From Opisthorchis felineus (taxonomy: Eukaryota; Platyhelminthes; Trematoda; Opisthorchiida; Opisthorchiidae): a stretch of 64,000 bases of DNA. The stretch covers positions 1-64,000 of the forward strand of contig SJOL01003706.1 of assembly GCA_004794785.1 (NCBI GenBank). Reading direction: 5' to 3'. Made by a program: the position numbers and the translations under genes. The notes beneath the pieces were generated by a model. It saw only the letters and a program-made list of their open reading frames with translations, was not told where the DNA came from and did not search any database. This document shows positions 34,642 through 46,548 of the stretch, in pieces; the stretch's first letter is position 1, and every line of letters starts with the position of its first letter.

Positions 34642-37600
34642 CTGAAGTCAGTAGTTTCCGAAAAAGTGGTCCTCTTTTTGGGAGCCAAAATTGTCAAAAG
34701 TTCTCAGTTCTTTGGGAGGGGACTGAGCTTTTTGTTAATTTAATGGAAACTTTCGTGGGATGGGGATGAAATGGTCTCCTTAGGACGGAATCTAGTGAGG
34801 GAGTGTATGTTTCTGAAACGTGAAGAAGCCATACGTCGTCATCCACGAAATGTGTTATGAAAGCCATCTTCCTATATAATAACCCGAGAAGAACATCGTT
34901 TTCAGCTCTCTAACCAAGTGTAGTCCCGATCCACAGCGGACTATAACTGACTATAATCCACCAATGCTTTATCAAAGTTAAGCGTTTTTTTTAATACAAA
35001 TCCACCTATACCGCCGGTGGTTTTTTAAGAAAATAGGCGGCAATCACAGAAGTGAGCTATTCTGCACTCGTGGAAGCGCCGTAGTTGAACAGCGCTTACC
35101 TGGTTAGCACTTTCGGTTAGGACATTACTTTTACTTGGCTAGAATGCCATACGTGGCCACCTTGCACCTGAGAATAACGTGTGCGAAAGTAGTGCAGTTT
35201 TACAGACACGAGTAATAAATAACCTGGTTAGATTGTGTTACATGACTGTACAGAAGTAATGGTTAGTCAAACAGTCCGATTGGCCTAACTAACCAGCAAC
35301 TGGTTAGAAGGAAGTAAGACTTTTGAAGAAGTAATTGGAAATTGGAAAGACAGAAACAGTGCCTATCTACGAAATTTCCCCTATCAGTATCTCTCTCATC
35401 AGCAAAACCGAAACTGTTCTCAAATAGAAATTTCGGGTTTTAGGAATAGTGAATTTCTGATGGTTTCCATATATATCACTTCGGAAACTATGGTGGGGTC
35501 CCTGTTTTTGTGCACGCCGTACACACTTCGAAGCAATATTACGCTTTTTTGGTAGCTTTAGGGATCAGGAGATTGCGAAAATAGTATCACGACTTCCACT
35601 GCAGTAAAAAAGTTGGGGATTTCGTTAGTAGTTGATCTTGAGTGAGGCAGAGGTTGACTAACAGCTGAAACCCCTGAGGAAACTGACTTGTTTGAGAACT
35701 TGTGTTACTGGCATCCCAAACCATTAACCATTAATCAAAGTCTGTTTGCAATCCCTCAAAATTTTATGTGTGAGTAAAACTTATTTGGAATGAAACCGGA
35801 GTGACTTATAGGCTGCGATAGGACCGCAGATCTAAAGCCTTAAAGCCATGCTCAGCTTACGGCACATCAACAGTTTATTTTTATATATCGATCCACCACG
35901 TAAGGCACGAGCCAGAGAGAAGACGGACCATAGCTTACCCTTCTCCGACCAGCCTACCAACTAGTTGCTCGCCAAAAAAACACTTCCGTTGGGAGGCTCG
36001 TTACTAAACCCAGTGCGTTTTAGAGGCAAGCTATCGACCTCATCTCCGATACAGGAAATTGGGTGTAGTAATATGACAAAAGAATATAGGCACGTCTTTC
36101 CTCCGACGAACTGCTTCACAAACCTGGATGGGTAAGAATATTTGCCGTTATCTTGCATTATTGACTGGTAGCAACTTGCCGCTTAGGCTCATGTGATCTT
36201 GAAACTGGGCTTAAATTTTACGCCTTATTTTCAAATGGGAAACGAGTGAAATGTAATAGCTCTACGTTCAGCATACACGTGAATATATTTTGGCGTCGAA
36301 CATCTACTCCAGTGTCTGGAGTAGCTCTATTCCAATGTACCAGTTTGTCATGTCTCGATACGTATTGTTCTTTGAGCACTATGACCTCAAACGTACCACG
36401 CAGTAAAAATACCAGGTTCTCATATGTAACGGCATGTCAACTAACCACGCAATAAGATTGCTATCGAAATGGGACTTCCAAAATTAACATTTTCGTAGCC
36501 TTTTTTGTCACTTCGTCAGTGTCATGGTCTTAAATTATTTTCGCATCTTTGTGACTATTTGATAGCGTTTGTCTGTAGTAGTTCATCCATCGCAATAAAG
36601 CACATGTTATTCTAACTACTGTTGCTTTTTATGGAGTGAGTTCTCAGTGCCTTCGTGGCACACACGTTCGCTAAAACGGAACAGACGAACAGACGTTCTG
36701 CTTGAATCTACCTGGTCTCACTAATGTTTAACGCGTAATACGAGGGAAAACTTCAAATTCAGGTCTAAAAGTTGGTATACGTTTGTAAGTGCTGACAAAT
36801 GAACCATGACGCTAAAGCACTACTGGTTTAATCGAGAGGTATTGCTGTTGGCTGTGCTGTCCGCAATGATACCGATTATTGATGCAGTCCAAGGAACAAT
36901 TTGGGTTTACAGTTAAGAAGTACATTCACTGAGGTTTCAAGGTATACCACTTTCGTAAAGGAGCCCTGGTACTCATTTTCATAGCAGGCAGCTTGCTGCA
37001 TCGAAGACGTAATTTAAAGTCGAGTTTAATTCCAGTATAACATGGAAGTACAAATTACTTCAATCAATTCAGTGATGTAGTACTGACTGACTGTTCTCTA
37101 CACAGCAGTCTGGTTTCGTTTGATCAAATTCCAACTATGATATTTTGTACTTCATTCGTGGACTGACTGCGCGTTAGCCATATCCATTGGTGGTTTAATA
37201 TTTCCAAAAAACAACCTTGCCAGTCCCTTCGGCTATCGACTACTCGTTGTTTACATGCAGTCACCAAACTAGTCAGTACATCTGAGAAATATGGCACTAT
37301 TTTGCTCAGTAAGTAGGCTGATGCGTATGTCAAAGGCTATAATAGTTCTGTGCGTTTGCAGTCGTAGAAAAGCCGGTGTTCTACACTACAACTTCATGCT
37401 GTTTATGTAACAAATGCCCGTCCGTACTTGGCTGTGTAGACAGCTAAGAACACTGAACCAAATCGACAGGCAAAACATTTAGGTTAATTTGTGTAAAACC
37501 GGCATGTCATGGCGTTTGCCAGTTAGTGACAAACTAAACAGCCTCGCTAGTCTAAACTGATAACACAATAATTTCGACTGGCCAAAGGGTTATTCTCTGG

Positions 37601-37950
37601 GGTGTGCGCCAATTCGAGTGAGTGGTAACAGGCCTATGACTACGGATATCACAAGCATAGAAGTCACAATTTGAGGTTTATTAATAAATCTGATATCGTA
37701 TCTGAACTTGTTGTTTCAGAGCTGTATTCCCCAGGCAGCTTAAGACAGACCAGTACTCTTATTTCGACGATCATTTGATATCATTTTAGTCAGGAGGAAA
37801 AGTAGCCCTTTTGACAACTTGTGCACAGACAAAAAAACATCACATTAATCTGATCTGAATGCGCATAAAAGTGGGCTTGAAGACTTAGGACGAAACCCAA
37901 CTACTTAAAAATGTGCCAGAATGTTTGTAGTTCAGATGCTTTGATTGACG
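34642..37950. other. No recognisable gene
   Basis: Contains a small perfect hairpin at 36304-36324 (CTACTCCAG-TGT-CTGGAGTAG). Frames at 35961-36158, 36246-36455 and 37124-37333 are unrecognised. Confidence 0.35.
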
Positions 37951-38055
37951 GTTGATCAGGTGGCCGCTGATGTGTTCGGCAAGCGTGACGATTGGCTTGT
38001 AAACGTTTCGTCACAAATACAGGTAACATCACCAGTGCACGGTTGACTGGTTAAT
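37951..38055. repeat. Dispersed repeat family B, copy 1
   Basis: GTTGATCAGGTGGCCGCTGA, ATTGGCTTGTAAACGTTTCG and GTAACATCACCAGTGCACGG align with 55628-55740 in the same orientation at roughly 70 percent. Class unknown. The minus-strand reading DETFTSQSSRLPNTSAAT may be coding decay of an element I cannot name. Confidence 0.65.
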
Positions 38056-38998
38056 TTCTCCTTACCTGCATGAGTTTATATAGTTTCCAAAGACCAGCTG
38101 TTATCCGTTGTTGTGACTGACTGACGGGAACACCGCTGTCTCGGGAATCCATTGGCCTGTCTCGAGTTGTGTTGCGTTACGGTCTGTATTCATTGAAGTC
38201 GATTGGCACCTTGAGTAGTTTCTGTCCGAGGACCTTTTGTTTCTAGTCTAATTAGTTGGTTTTCGATTTCTGCTGCGTCACGGTCTGCCACCTCTTCATC
38301 TGATAGGGTCATGGGGCGGTTTCCTGCTTGCTTCGTCTGTTCTGAAAGTTTTCGCTTTGTAGTCTGATTTTGCCAGGTTTGCCTGGATGGTTACACTTTC
38401 CGTTTACTATATTTGCATTTCTCGTGCTGGAAGTGCTCCTCGCGTTTGATCGGATATTCAGATGCTTTTCACTGTTGAGGGGGCTTGCTCATTCTGTGGT
38501 CGACTTTGTTCTATGATTTCTCGGTTGAATGCTTATTCCAGCAAGCTTGGTCATTCATTTGGAGTCGGGTTTGCCTGCTCCTTCTGTACACGATTCCTCT
38601 GGTTTCTCGTAAAGTTTCGAGCCTCGTGGCCTTGATTACACTGGAGCGGCGTGGCCTCAATGGACTATGCATGTCATCGGAAAATGCATATCACACACGA
38701 ATGCACGAGAGGCTTGAAGTAAAAACAAGAATACCCAGAAAATTAGTGTGAACAAACCGTAAAATCAGCCCAGGATAGCGTCTAACCTACATAAATGAGA
38801 CTTATGTGTTCCGAATATTCTCCCCAAAGCCGTGGCAAGTTGCATCGTACATCTTTGTTTAGCACTTGAGTGATAGTTTTGACGATGTCCCCTAATCACT
38901 ACTTCAGCGCAGCCATCCACTCACTTCTGGAGCCGTAGAATTTTGCGAGCTCATACGCTTCACTTGCTGCTAGGTCATGGGTGTTCTTAACCGGGTTG
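38056..38998. other. No confirmed gene; possible degraded element next to family B
   Basis: The minus strand 38330-38130 has a moderately open stretch including EEVADRDAAEIENQL and LETKGPRTETTQGANRL, immediately upstream of family B copy 1 on that strand. It could be a decayed mobile-element coding region. The plus-strand frame at 38485-38751 is probably chance. Confidence 0.3.
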
Positions 38999-39078
38999 TG
39001 GTGGATGGGTAGATGGATGGATGGGCAGATAGACAGATAAGTAGGTCGACGGATAGTTGGATTGGTTGACTGACTGTG
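38999..39078 (+). repeat. Degenerate GGAT/AGAT tetranucleotide microsatellite
   Basis: Runs of GGAT, AGAT and related 4-mers (GATGGATGGATGGGCAGATA, then GATAAGTAGG and further units), with frequent point differences. A related loose TTGA/TTGG run lies at 39489-39522. Confidence 0.75.
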
Positions 39079-41631
39079 GTGTATTCTGGGAAGCCCAACT
39101 GAGTGACGCGCGAAATCACAAGCCAAAAATTACGAAGTCTTGAGATTTATCAACAAAATGCGGTACTACATGTACAAAATGCGTACCTGAAAAGAACACA
39201 AACTTCAGATTATGGGGATTTCCGTCTAATCGTTGCACGAATCGGTGTAAGTTCAAAGAAAGCCCGGTAAAAACAGCAAATCGACGTGAATTACCGACAA
39301 ACGTGCGCGCACAGCACGTGGTAACGCAAATGATTAAAAGGTGTGCCGGAAAAGTTCATCAGAAGTAGTTCGAGATGTTAAGGGTCAAAAGTCCATAAGG
39401 GATTGTGGGTAAATATCGAATACATGAGGTAGACTCAGAAAACAGTGGGTTCAAGCAAGGGAAGGCCTGACCGAGCGAAAGAAGGTACATTGATTGACTG
39501 ATTTATTGATTGGTTGGTTGATAAAAACACTCCGGATGTCCCCGTTTTTTGTTTTTCCTCTAGGGATGGATGTTTTAGATTTCGGACAGAGATGAGCAGA
39601 ATGAGCTTTAATTTAATTCCAACCAACTTTTGTTACATTAAGGATATGATCACTTTTTTGAGGACCCTGCAACCCGTTATCGAAGTAAACAGCAACATCG
39701 CTGTACTGGAAAGGGAGGAGATTGTGAGATGGAAAGAGAACGTTCATGATCACATGCATACTCAATAGAACCTGATATTGATTAGGTTGCCAGTAAGCAG
39801 TTTGGTCAATTCATATCGAAAAATTTTATCGGAAATTACCCGAAACAATGCGGGGAAGGGAGCGGATTTGTATAGATCCCGCAATCCTTTGATGAAGGCC
39901 AGAGGGTGTAGAGTTTGATTAATTACACTGGGCTTATAATTCCTTCGCACATACTTTTACCACGGACGAATACTGCTTTAGAAATTTTACTTTAGCATAA
40001 GTATAAACTTCCCTTTGGATCGATTACAAACTAAAAATCGCTCGCCATTACCTCACCACTGGCTCCATCATGATTACGCTACAATTACACCAATATACTA
40101 TCATTCAGTTAAGGCTGCCAACAGCACATAGATACATTCTTCCATTCCACCCATCTTTTGTTATACTCTATTTCCTACTTACTTAATAGCAACAAAACTT
40201 TCTGATTGAAGGAGTCCAAATGTTCTGACTTATATCACTGTGCATCCCACATTCACACTCACCCCTTATCTGAGAGGCTTCAACTTCAGTTCGTCTAGAA
40301 ATACTTCCTGAATGCGCACCATTATTCACTTCGTACAAGCGTTCAGCTTACTTCTGTATAAATGACTGATTTGAAAAAAAAACTAACAACAATTTTCTCT
40401 TGGTTAAAATTCACCTGTTTCAGAAAGCTGTTGGTGATATGTCTTAACTAAGCAATTAGCTTTCCTTTTCGTTACGGACTAAACCTTCAGTAGTGGTTGA
40501 CATGCTATGAGGGTATCAGGACAACACCGCACAGCTAACAACACCGATGAAAGTAGCTTAAAAGGAGGTATCGCCAAACCACGCAGGTATTGACAGTCTT
40601 AAATCGATGTAATGCACACCTTTAAAAACGTTCTAAACGCCACAATGCTCACAGTTTTCTGTTAATCTTTGATGGTTTGACATTGTGTCTGATCAGCTAT
40701 TTTTAGGCTGGTCAATTGGTCTATGCGCCGGCGAGCTCATAAATGGAAGGATTTATAACGTTGACTGAAGTTATCAATCTGTCGCTTTGTTACAGCCTGG
40801 ATTGAATCAGTAAGCAGTAACGTTTGGGGCTGGTATCAGACCAGCTTGTGCCGTGTGGTGAAACGGTGAGACGTTGCCGGCAAGATGAATATCAGGTAAG
40901 CACTTGTTCACCGATCTTGGTAAGGTCCCATTAGTTCCAACAAAAGCGACACATGCCTGATCCGCAGTTGAACTTAAGCATACAGAAATGTTGCACTCGA
41001 ATTGTTGTTAGTTCTTATTCCTGCACCAGAAGAACCGGTTTAGTTCCAAAGAATACGTGAGCATTGAGTCCAAACTGGTCGTGGCTACCGACGATATTTT
41101 CTAAACCAATGAGCCAGGCGGAATACAATATACGACCATCATGAGGCAGCTGTTCAAGAACCACAATGCGATTCTCATGCTCACTCGCTTTCCTCACTGG
41201 TTACTTGGTTTTGTGCCTCTTATGTGTGTAACGTAAGCTACTCCTTCAGCGTTCCCGAGAATTTAGGCTAACTGTCAAGCGCTATTTTGTTCAACACTGA
41301 GTTAGTCTGTTGGCATACCGCCTTATTTTCGGTGGACACAACTGTCGAGACTTATGCTCATCTTGGACCAAAAGGGACTCGCGGTATAGTGGCACAAAAA
41401 AATCACCTGCAAAGACTGAAGATGTGCTATTGTACACAGAATCTTCCGACCTCCGAGCGGTAAAGCCTGTCGACTAATAGAATTGGAACCAATGTGGGCA
41501 CTTTACATGCGTCTATGCGTCAATCTAGCTGTGCAGAAAACATTTATATTCGTACAAAATCGTGGGATACGATAATTATTTCGACCGAATAAGATTCCCT
41601 TGGGGGAAAACTGCACAAAAGGCAGAAAATA
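39079..41631. other. No recognisable gene
   Basis: Frames at 39514-39768 (+), 39762-39950 (-) and 41015-41197 (-) are unrecognised. Mostly AT-rich non-coding-looking sequence. Confidence 0.35.
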
Positions 41632-41656
41632 CCCCCCTCCCCCCCACAAACCCCCC
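41632..41656 (-). other. C-rich tract; G-quadruplex-prone on minus strand
   Basis: C6-T-C7-ACAAA-C6. The minus strand offers at least four G3 runs with short loops. It lies just outside the left arm of the large inverted repeat. Confidence 0.65.
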
Positions 41657-41812
41657 ACACGCAAGTCTTCCGAGTCAACTCACATGTATTTGTAGCGGCC
41701 ACGCAATAGATCACGCGTCACAAACACTCAAACCACGTGACAATTCCTGTCCCATTTGCAACCTTAGTCGACAACATGTACACTACAATTTCCCATTCAT
41801 TTTGTTTACGCG

Positions 41813-42272
41813 GCTACCACCTGCGTCACGCGCCACGCTTACGACCTTCAAACCCATCAGTTCAGGTTGTATTCATTTTCGTGCAACTAACAAACAAGAA
41901 TGGACACCCCTCTCTTCACACTGCACACAATAAATAGGCATGCAACTCGGCCCACCACACACACACGTGCGCGCACAGGACAGGAAGTCAACCGAGCTCC
42001 ACAAGTCTCCACGGTCAACTACGGAACACGCGTTGCAGCTAGACTGCAGACAAGACACGTCCAGCGTCCGGACTTTCACTCAGGAACTCTCAACAGTCGT
42101 CCTCAAACGATAAGTCACTTTTTGGCTTATTCCACTTTTCGCATTGTATCTATATTTATCAAGGTGCACCTAACTATTGCATTCATCATCACTCTGGCAA
42201 AACAGATATTTGTTAGTGCTTGTTACCTTCTGTTAATCAAGTTAATTACGCCACAACTAGAGCACTAACATG
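41813..42272 (+). repeat. Left arm of ~450-bp inverted repeat pair
   Basis: Aligns with the reverse complement of 43244-43690 at about 80-85 percent. Shared landmarks are GCTACCACCTGC, AAGAATGGACACCCCTCTCT, CACTGCACACAATAAATAGG, AACGATAAGTCACTTTTTGG and CTAGAGCACTAACATG at the inner edge. The stretch AAGAATGGACACC...ATAAATAGGC is nearly identical in both arms. Confidence 0.88.
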
Positions 42273-42689
42273 TTCACTGCTCATAGTAAGGAAGAATGCA
42301 ACACAGGGATTAATGGTGATTATTATTGGTGAATTGAGGCAAGCTGGAGTGAATACACAAGTCGAGTGTAAGCTGCGATAAGACTGCGATAGTGCCCCTC
42401 AGTTCGCTCTCTGCGTTAGTCTGACATTAAGCAATAAACCAAAGAAATTTTCTCCTCAAATCAGAAATCAGGAGAACTCATCCAGGTGATTTCAGGCAGT
42501 CTGACCAGAGTTAACCCTTTAGCATCTACTTCATTAATGACCTCTTTACCTCTAAGCCATAACCATGATCATTTTATGAAGTAACCAATTGCGAACATAC
42601 TTCGCTTTAAAGATAAATACATAGCTTCGTTTTCCAATTCTTCATTTCTGAAATTTTCGCAAACACTATCAAAATGTGGACCTGCAGTC

Positions 42690-42785
42690 AATTTGAAATC
42701 GCCCATAGTGGGTCCGAACCCTCGTTCTTGAAATAGTTGCCTGCGATCTTATTGACTCAGCAGCCCGAAAGTGATTACTCAAATG
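42690..42785 (-). other. tRNA-like fragment (possible SINE head)
   Basis: The minus strand carries GGTTCGGACCC (42710-42720), close to a tRNA B box, about 55 nt downstream of GGGCTGCTGAGTCAATAAG. Arms are not convincing enough for a tRNA call. Confidence 0.3.
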
Positions 42786-42924
42786 CATTTAAAAAACACC
42801 GATGGATAAGTGTCAATACATATGCCTTGAATACCAGATGACTGAAATGTAAACCCGCTACGGCTGGGGAAATACAAACAAAACAAGATGAAAACAAAAC
42901 TTCAGTCCATTTTCTTGAAAGTCG

Positions 42925-43243
42925 CTAGAAAATCTTCGACAGCCCACGACTGATTTCAATCTTCTGCTCCAGGCTCATCAGGTGGGCACAGTCCCTGAGT
43001 TTCCGCAAAACTTAGGTTCTACTTGACTTTAAATTATACGCAGTTTGCGAAGTACGCTCATTTGCAATTTAATTTGCTTTCAGTGGGAGACTCAGGTGAA
43101 TCCGAGTTGAATTTTATAAATGAACCTGTCTTGTTCTATCGAAGCGTGTTCGGAAACCTTAAGAATAGTGTGTCCTGTTCAGAAAATATGCCACCGTATA
43201 ACGAACGTCGTGTCAAATCAAACACGAGGCGGTCCTTGTGAAG
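42925..43243 (-). repeat. Hammerhead-bearing repeat, copy G, with inverted tail
   Basis: Plus strand: CTAGAAAATCTTCGACAGCC, the complement of the core (42942-42987), TGAGTTTCCGCAAAACTTAG, GCTCATTTGCAATTTAATTTG, GGGAGACTCAGGTGAATCC. From about 43190 an inverted unit end appears (CCGTATAACGAACG, ACGAGGCGGTCCTTGTG). The tail abuts the right arm of the large inverted repeat at 43244. Confidence 0.82.
42942..42987 (-). ncRNA. Hammerhead-ribozyme-like motif with canonical boxes (copy G)
   Basis: The minus strand has a perfect six-pair Watson-Crick stem I (GCCCAC with GUGGGC), a canonical CUGAUGA box, a canonical GAAA box, and AUCAGUC in the stem III / cleavage position ending GUC. Stem II (GCCUGG...AGAUU) is longer than in the other copies and poorly paired. 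This copy keeps the catalytic boxes best. The U.G pair of other copies is C-G here. Confidence 0.65.
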
Positions 43244-43690
43244 CATATTAGTGCTCTAGTTGTAACGTAATTAAATTGATTATCAGAAGGTGACAAGCAC
43301 TAAGAAATGTCTATTTTACCAGAATGATGATGATTAAAATAGTTAAGTGCACCTGGTAAGAATAAATACAATACGAAAAGTGGAATAAGCCAAAAAGTGA
43401 CTTATCGTTTGAGGGCAACTTTTGAGAGTTCCTGAGTGGAGTTTCGGAAGTGGGACGTGTTTTCTCTGCAGTATAGCTGCTACACGTGCTTCGTAGTTGG
43501 CCGTGGAGACTCGTCGACTTCCTGTCCTATGAGTGTGTATGTGTGGCGGGCCAGGCTGCTTGCCTATTTATTGTGTGCAGTGTGAAGAGAGGGGTGTCCA
43601 TTCTTGGTTTGATTGTTGCATGAAACCAGACGCTTTGTCTGACTTTTGTTAAGGTTGTAAGTATGGCACATGATGCAGGTGGTAGCACAG
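43244..43690 (-). repeat. Right arm of ~450-bp inverted repeat pair
   Basis: Partner of 41813-42272, starting CATATTAGTGCTCTAGTTG at the inner edge. The arms flank about 970 bp that include repeat copy G. Inverted orientation argues against an LTR pair. A fold-back element or two independent insertions of one repeat are the alternatives. Confidence 0.88.
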
Positions 43691-43754
43691 TCATCAAACT
43701 AGGCCAAATCGTCAAAAAAACTGATTTAGCGAAGTTGTTTGAAGAAACAAGGAA

Positions 43755-43905
43755 ATGACCGCTAAAAGCACATTCCGTTGAGGAATATCCTAAGCACGAG
43801 GTTCAGCTGGGATTCCGTTAGGTCTCACATGAGAACTAAATTGGTGTGTAAGTGAGTGTATTTCGCGCAAACTTTGGTCCGGTTTCCCTCCCCTGGTGTT
43901 GACCA
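43755..43905 (+). repeat. Hammerhead-bearing repeat, copy K (partial, no core)
   Basis: The plus strand is the unit in ribozyme-sense orientation: GTTGAGGAATATCCTAAGC, GGTTCAGCTGGGATTCCG, GTAAGTGAGTGTATTTCGC. It is truncated before the core. Confidence 0.7.
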
Positions 43906-44579
43906 ACTAAACCGATCCTGTCAGAACAAAACGTGTACTGTTCTACGTGGTGTGGATACCGAATCAATGAATCTAAAGCTTTCATCTTTTCTTGGTGGTC
44001 AGGCTTCTGTAATGCAATGATGTTTGATTATGTGACTAAAATTCAGTTCCTAAAGGTTTAAGACCATGTCAAGAAGGCCAAGCTCGAAGGAGAACAATTG
44101 GTCCTTGTACTGCAAGAAATCGTATTACGGTCTACAGGAAATTTGTACTGTCTTCTGAGATAGCAGAGTAAAGGCATTTGGGCGTTTCCTTCAGGTACCT
44201 AGCATATCCATATTAAACGAAGCAGTGATGCACCCTTCCTCTGGGGGAGGACGGATCATAAAAGGTCGGCCCTAAAAACCACACACTCCGATCGCCCAAC
44301 GGTTGACCGTGACCGCCGGCTCATTAATCAATACGGTCAAAGTAATTTCAAGACCAAAGGGTCTGGTACAGCTCAGCAGGTACCTGCTGTTCACAGTTGC
44401 ATTAGGAGCCAGACAGCTACGTCTTGCTTCCTGCACCCTCGGGCCAAGCCAGCACCCTACAGCCAATACGGTCAGACTATTCAGTCGATGGCTCCAGGAA
44501 GGGTTCCTCAGGAAAATGCTAACAACCGCTGTCTCACGGTTCAAGCTTTCTAGTCAGAGACTAGAAGAATGACCCGAAA
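43906..44579. other. No confirmed gene; possible RTE leader
   Basis: Overlapping frames 44272-44544 (-) and 44303-44572 (+) have no domain. The segment just before the RTE element at 44580 may belong to its 5' leader. Confidence 0.3.
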
Positions 44580-46383
44580 AAAAAGCTACATCATCCCACT
44601 GCCTTATGGGTCAGACTTTCGTGTCAAAGACTCAAAGTGGGGTACTTCAATCGAACCCCCTTCTTCGGCCCGGGCAACCAGGAAGTATCATTCACTCTTA
44701 CATGTTTTCATTCACTGACTCCTCCCCTCAAGTCCCTCACTCAAGTCCTCCTGACTCATTTAGCTGTCATTCTCCTAACCTATCTAGCCTTCTGCCCAGT
44801 AAAACAAACAAAAATAAACCATTATTAAATTCAACGGATTTGTTCGACATTGCTGCTTTTAACGTCCGTTATCCGTGTCAAACTGGGCTACAAGTAGCTC
44901 TTGCTCAGAAAAAGTTCTCCCTTTCGACCGACGTATGTTACGTCTCCGAAACACGCGTACAAGACCCCAGTTCGTCAAACCCCACAAACCGCCTAGTATG
45001 AACCCAGATTTCTCGCACTTTACTCTTCAGGTGTCTCTTGATCCGAATGCAATGGACTGTGGTACCTACAATGTGGGAGTTCTGCTTAGTCTCAGGGGTG
45101 AATGCAGTTTACTGGGTTGGATTCAAGTAAATAGGCGTCTTTTCGTTGTTTGGTTGACAGGTCCAATCAAGAGTAATGCATCTCGACGTGGTAAAAGGTG
45201 TTTGTTTGTTGTGTCAGCCTACGCTCGGATAGAGGGTAGCTCTGCGGCTGAGAAATACAGCTTCTACCGGGACTTCTTACGGTAAGCGAGACTACAGAAT
45301 GAATGCTCAGTGTGGTCGACCAATTCCTGATGAAGCCCAGCTTATTGACCAGTTAGAGGTTGTCGTTAAACGCAGAGATGATGGGGAACGGCTTCTTCAA
45401 TCGCGTGCTGAACATCATTTGTTTCTAACCAGCACAAACTTTGGTGGCCACAAACTGCACACCAGCTGTGGACCCCCTTGGAGCATATGGCATTCGGGCT
45501 TCGCTTTAACATTGTCGCTCATCTTGGAGTACACCACTTGAGTTCGGACATGGCATTGTGCTGGCACTCATATCTATTCGCTTTACCTTTGGAAGGTGCT
45601 GGGTGATGCAAAGACACCTGAAAAGACTCTTGTAAGACGTCTCTGTAGCTCAACAGTATCAATGTGATTTGGCTGAGAAGCTTTCAGAACTCATATGGCA
45701 CAATGCCAATTTGGATTATGATTGCAGAAAGATGAAATAGGCCATGATTGCAGCTTTTGGAACCGTCTGCCTGAGGTTGCTCGGACACCCCACCCAACCC
45801 TAGGGGGACTGTGAAAAGGATGGGACCTCAATTCATTAACAGAAATGCCGTCTTGAAAGATGGGATGAACAGTTTGAAGAACAGTCCAGCTGGGCCCACC
45901 GACTTACTCTTTGGAAAGGCTGACTTAACCCGAGTGGAGCACTGACGTCACTCCACCCTCCACGACGGAAGTCCAGCGTGCAATCCCATTGCTTCAGCTC
46001 AACAAAACACCTGAACCAGACGGTTTGAATTTTGTACCCTTCATAGAGGAGAACAAGTCCTTCTTGATTAACCTAACGGTCCTACTTCAAAATGTCTGGA
46101 ATAAGGAAAAATTCCAACAGAATTGAGCCCCTCGACGATGGTTCCCACATTCAAAAAGGGTACGAGAACATCAAGCAAGACCGGGAATCAGCCTAGCGGC
46201 TACAGCTTCCAAAGTGTTCTCTGGTATTGTCCTAAGCAGGCTGATCCATTATCAGGAGAGTCAGATTAGCGAGAATCAAGTTGGGATTCGCCCTGGCCGG
46301 AGTGGAATCAATCATATATTCACCCTGCGACAAGTTCTGGAACTGCGCCACTTCTCCCAACGACCAATAGTGATCGCGTTTCA

Positions 46384-46548
46384 TGATCTCGACAGCCCAT
46401 GACCGGTTGAGACCTGCCCAGTTTAGATTCAGGTGGAACATATGGTTGACGGAAAGTCGGGACTGCGCCTACCAGATGAGCCCCAAGAAGGGCGAAACCG
46501 GTTTTGGGCTGTCGAAGAGTTTTCAGCAACCTTGTGAGTGGTTTCTTA
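46384..46548 (+). repeat. Hammerhead-bearing repeat, copy H, inside an RTE reverse transcriptase
   Basis: A short opposite-oriented head (CTCGACAGCCCATGACCGGT, about 46388) is followed by the ribozyme-sense body (CATATGGTTGACGGAAAG, core 46467-46509, GTTTTCAGCAACCTTGTGAG). It lies between RT motif 2 and the thumb, where motifs A-C should be. Same two-part layout as copy A. Confidence 0.85.
46467..46509 (+). ncRNA. Hammerhead-ribozyme-like motif with intact stem II (copy H)
   Basis: GCCUAC 46467-46472; box CAGAUGA 46473-46479 (U4 changed to A); stem II GCCC 46480-46483 and GGGC 46490-46493 around CAAGAA; GAA 46494-46496; palindrome ACCGGU 46497-46502; cleavage-position U 46503; UUGGGC 46504-46509 pairing five of six with GCCUAC. 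The geometry of three stems and conserved boxes is complete. The changed U4 would be expected to weaken catalysis. Confidence 0.65.

Noticed and set aside
41873..42268. Overlapping 122- and 123-codon frames in the left arm
   Set aside because: They translate the inverted repeat and are not conserved in frame in the right arm.
41813..43690. LTR retrotransposon with two LTRs
   Set aside because: The arms are inverted, not direct, and no gag, protease, RT or integrase is seen between them.
44272..44572. Opposite-strand pair of ~90-codon frames
   Set aside because: Mutually overlapping, without motifs, and probably part of the retroelement leader.
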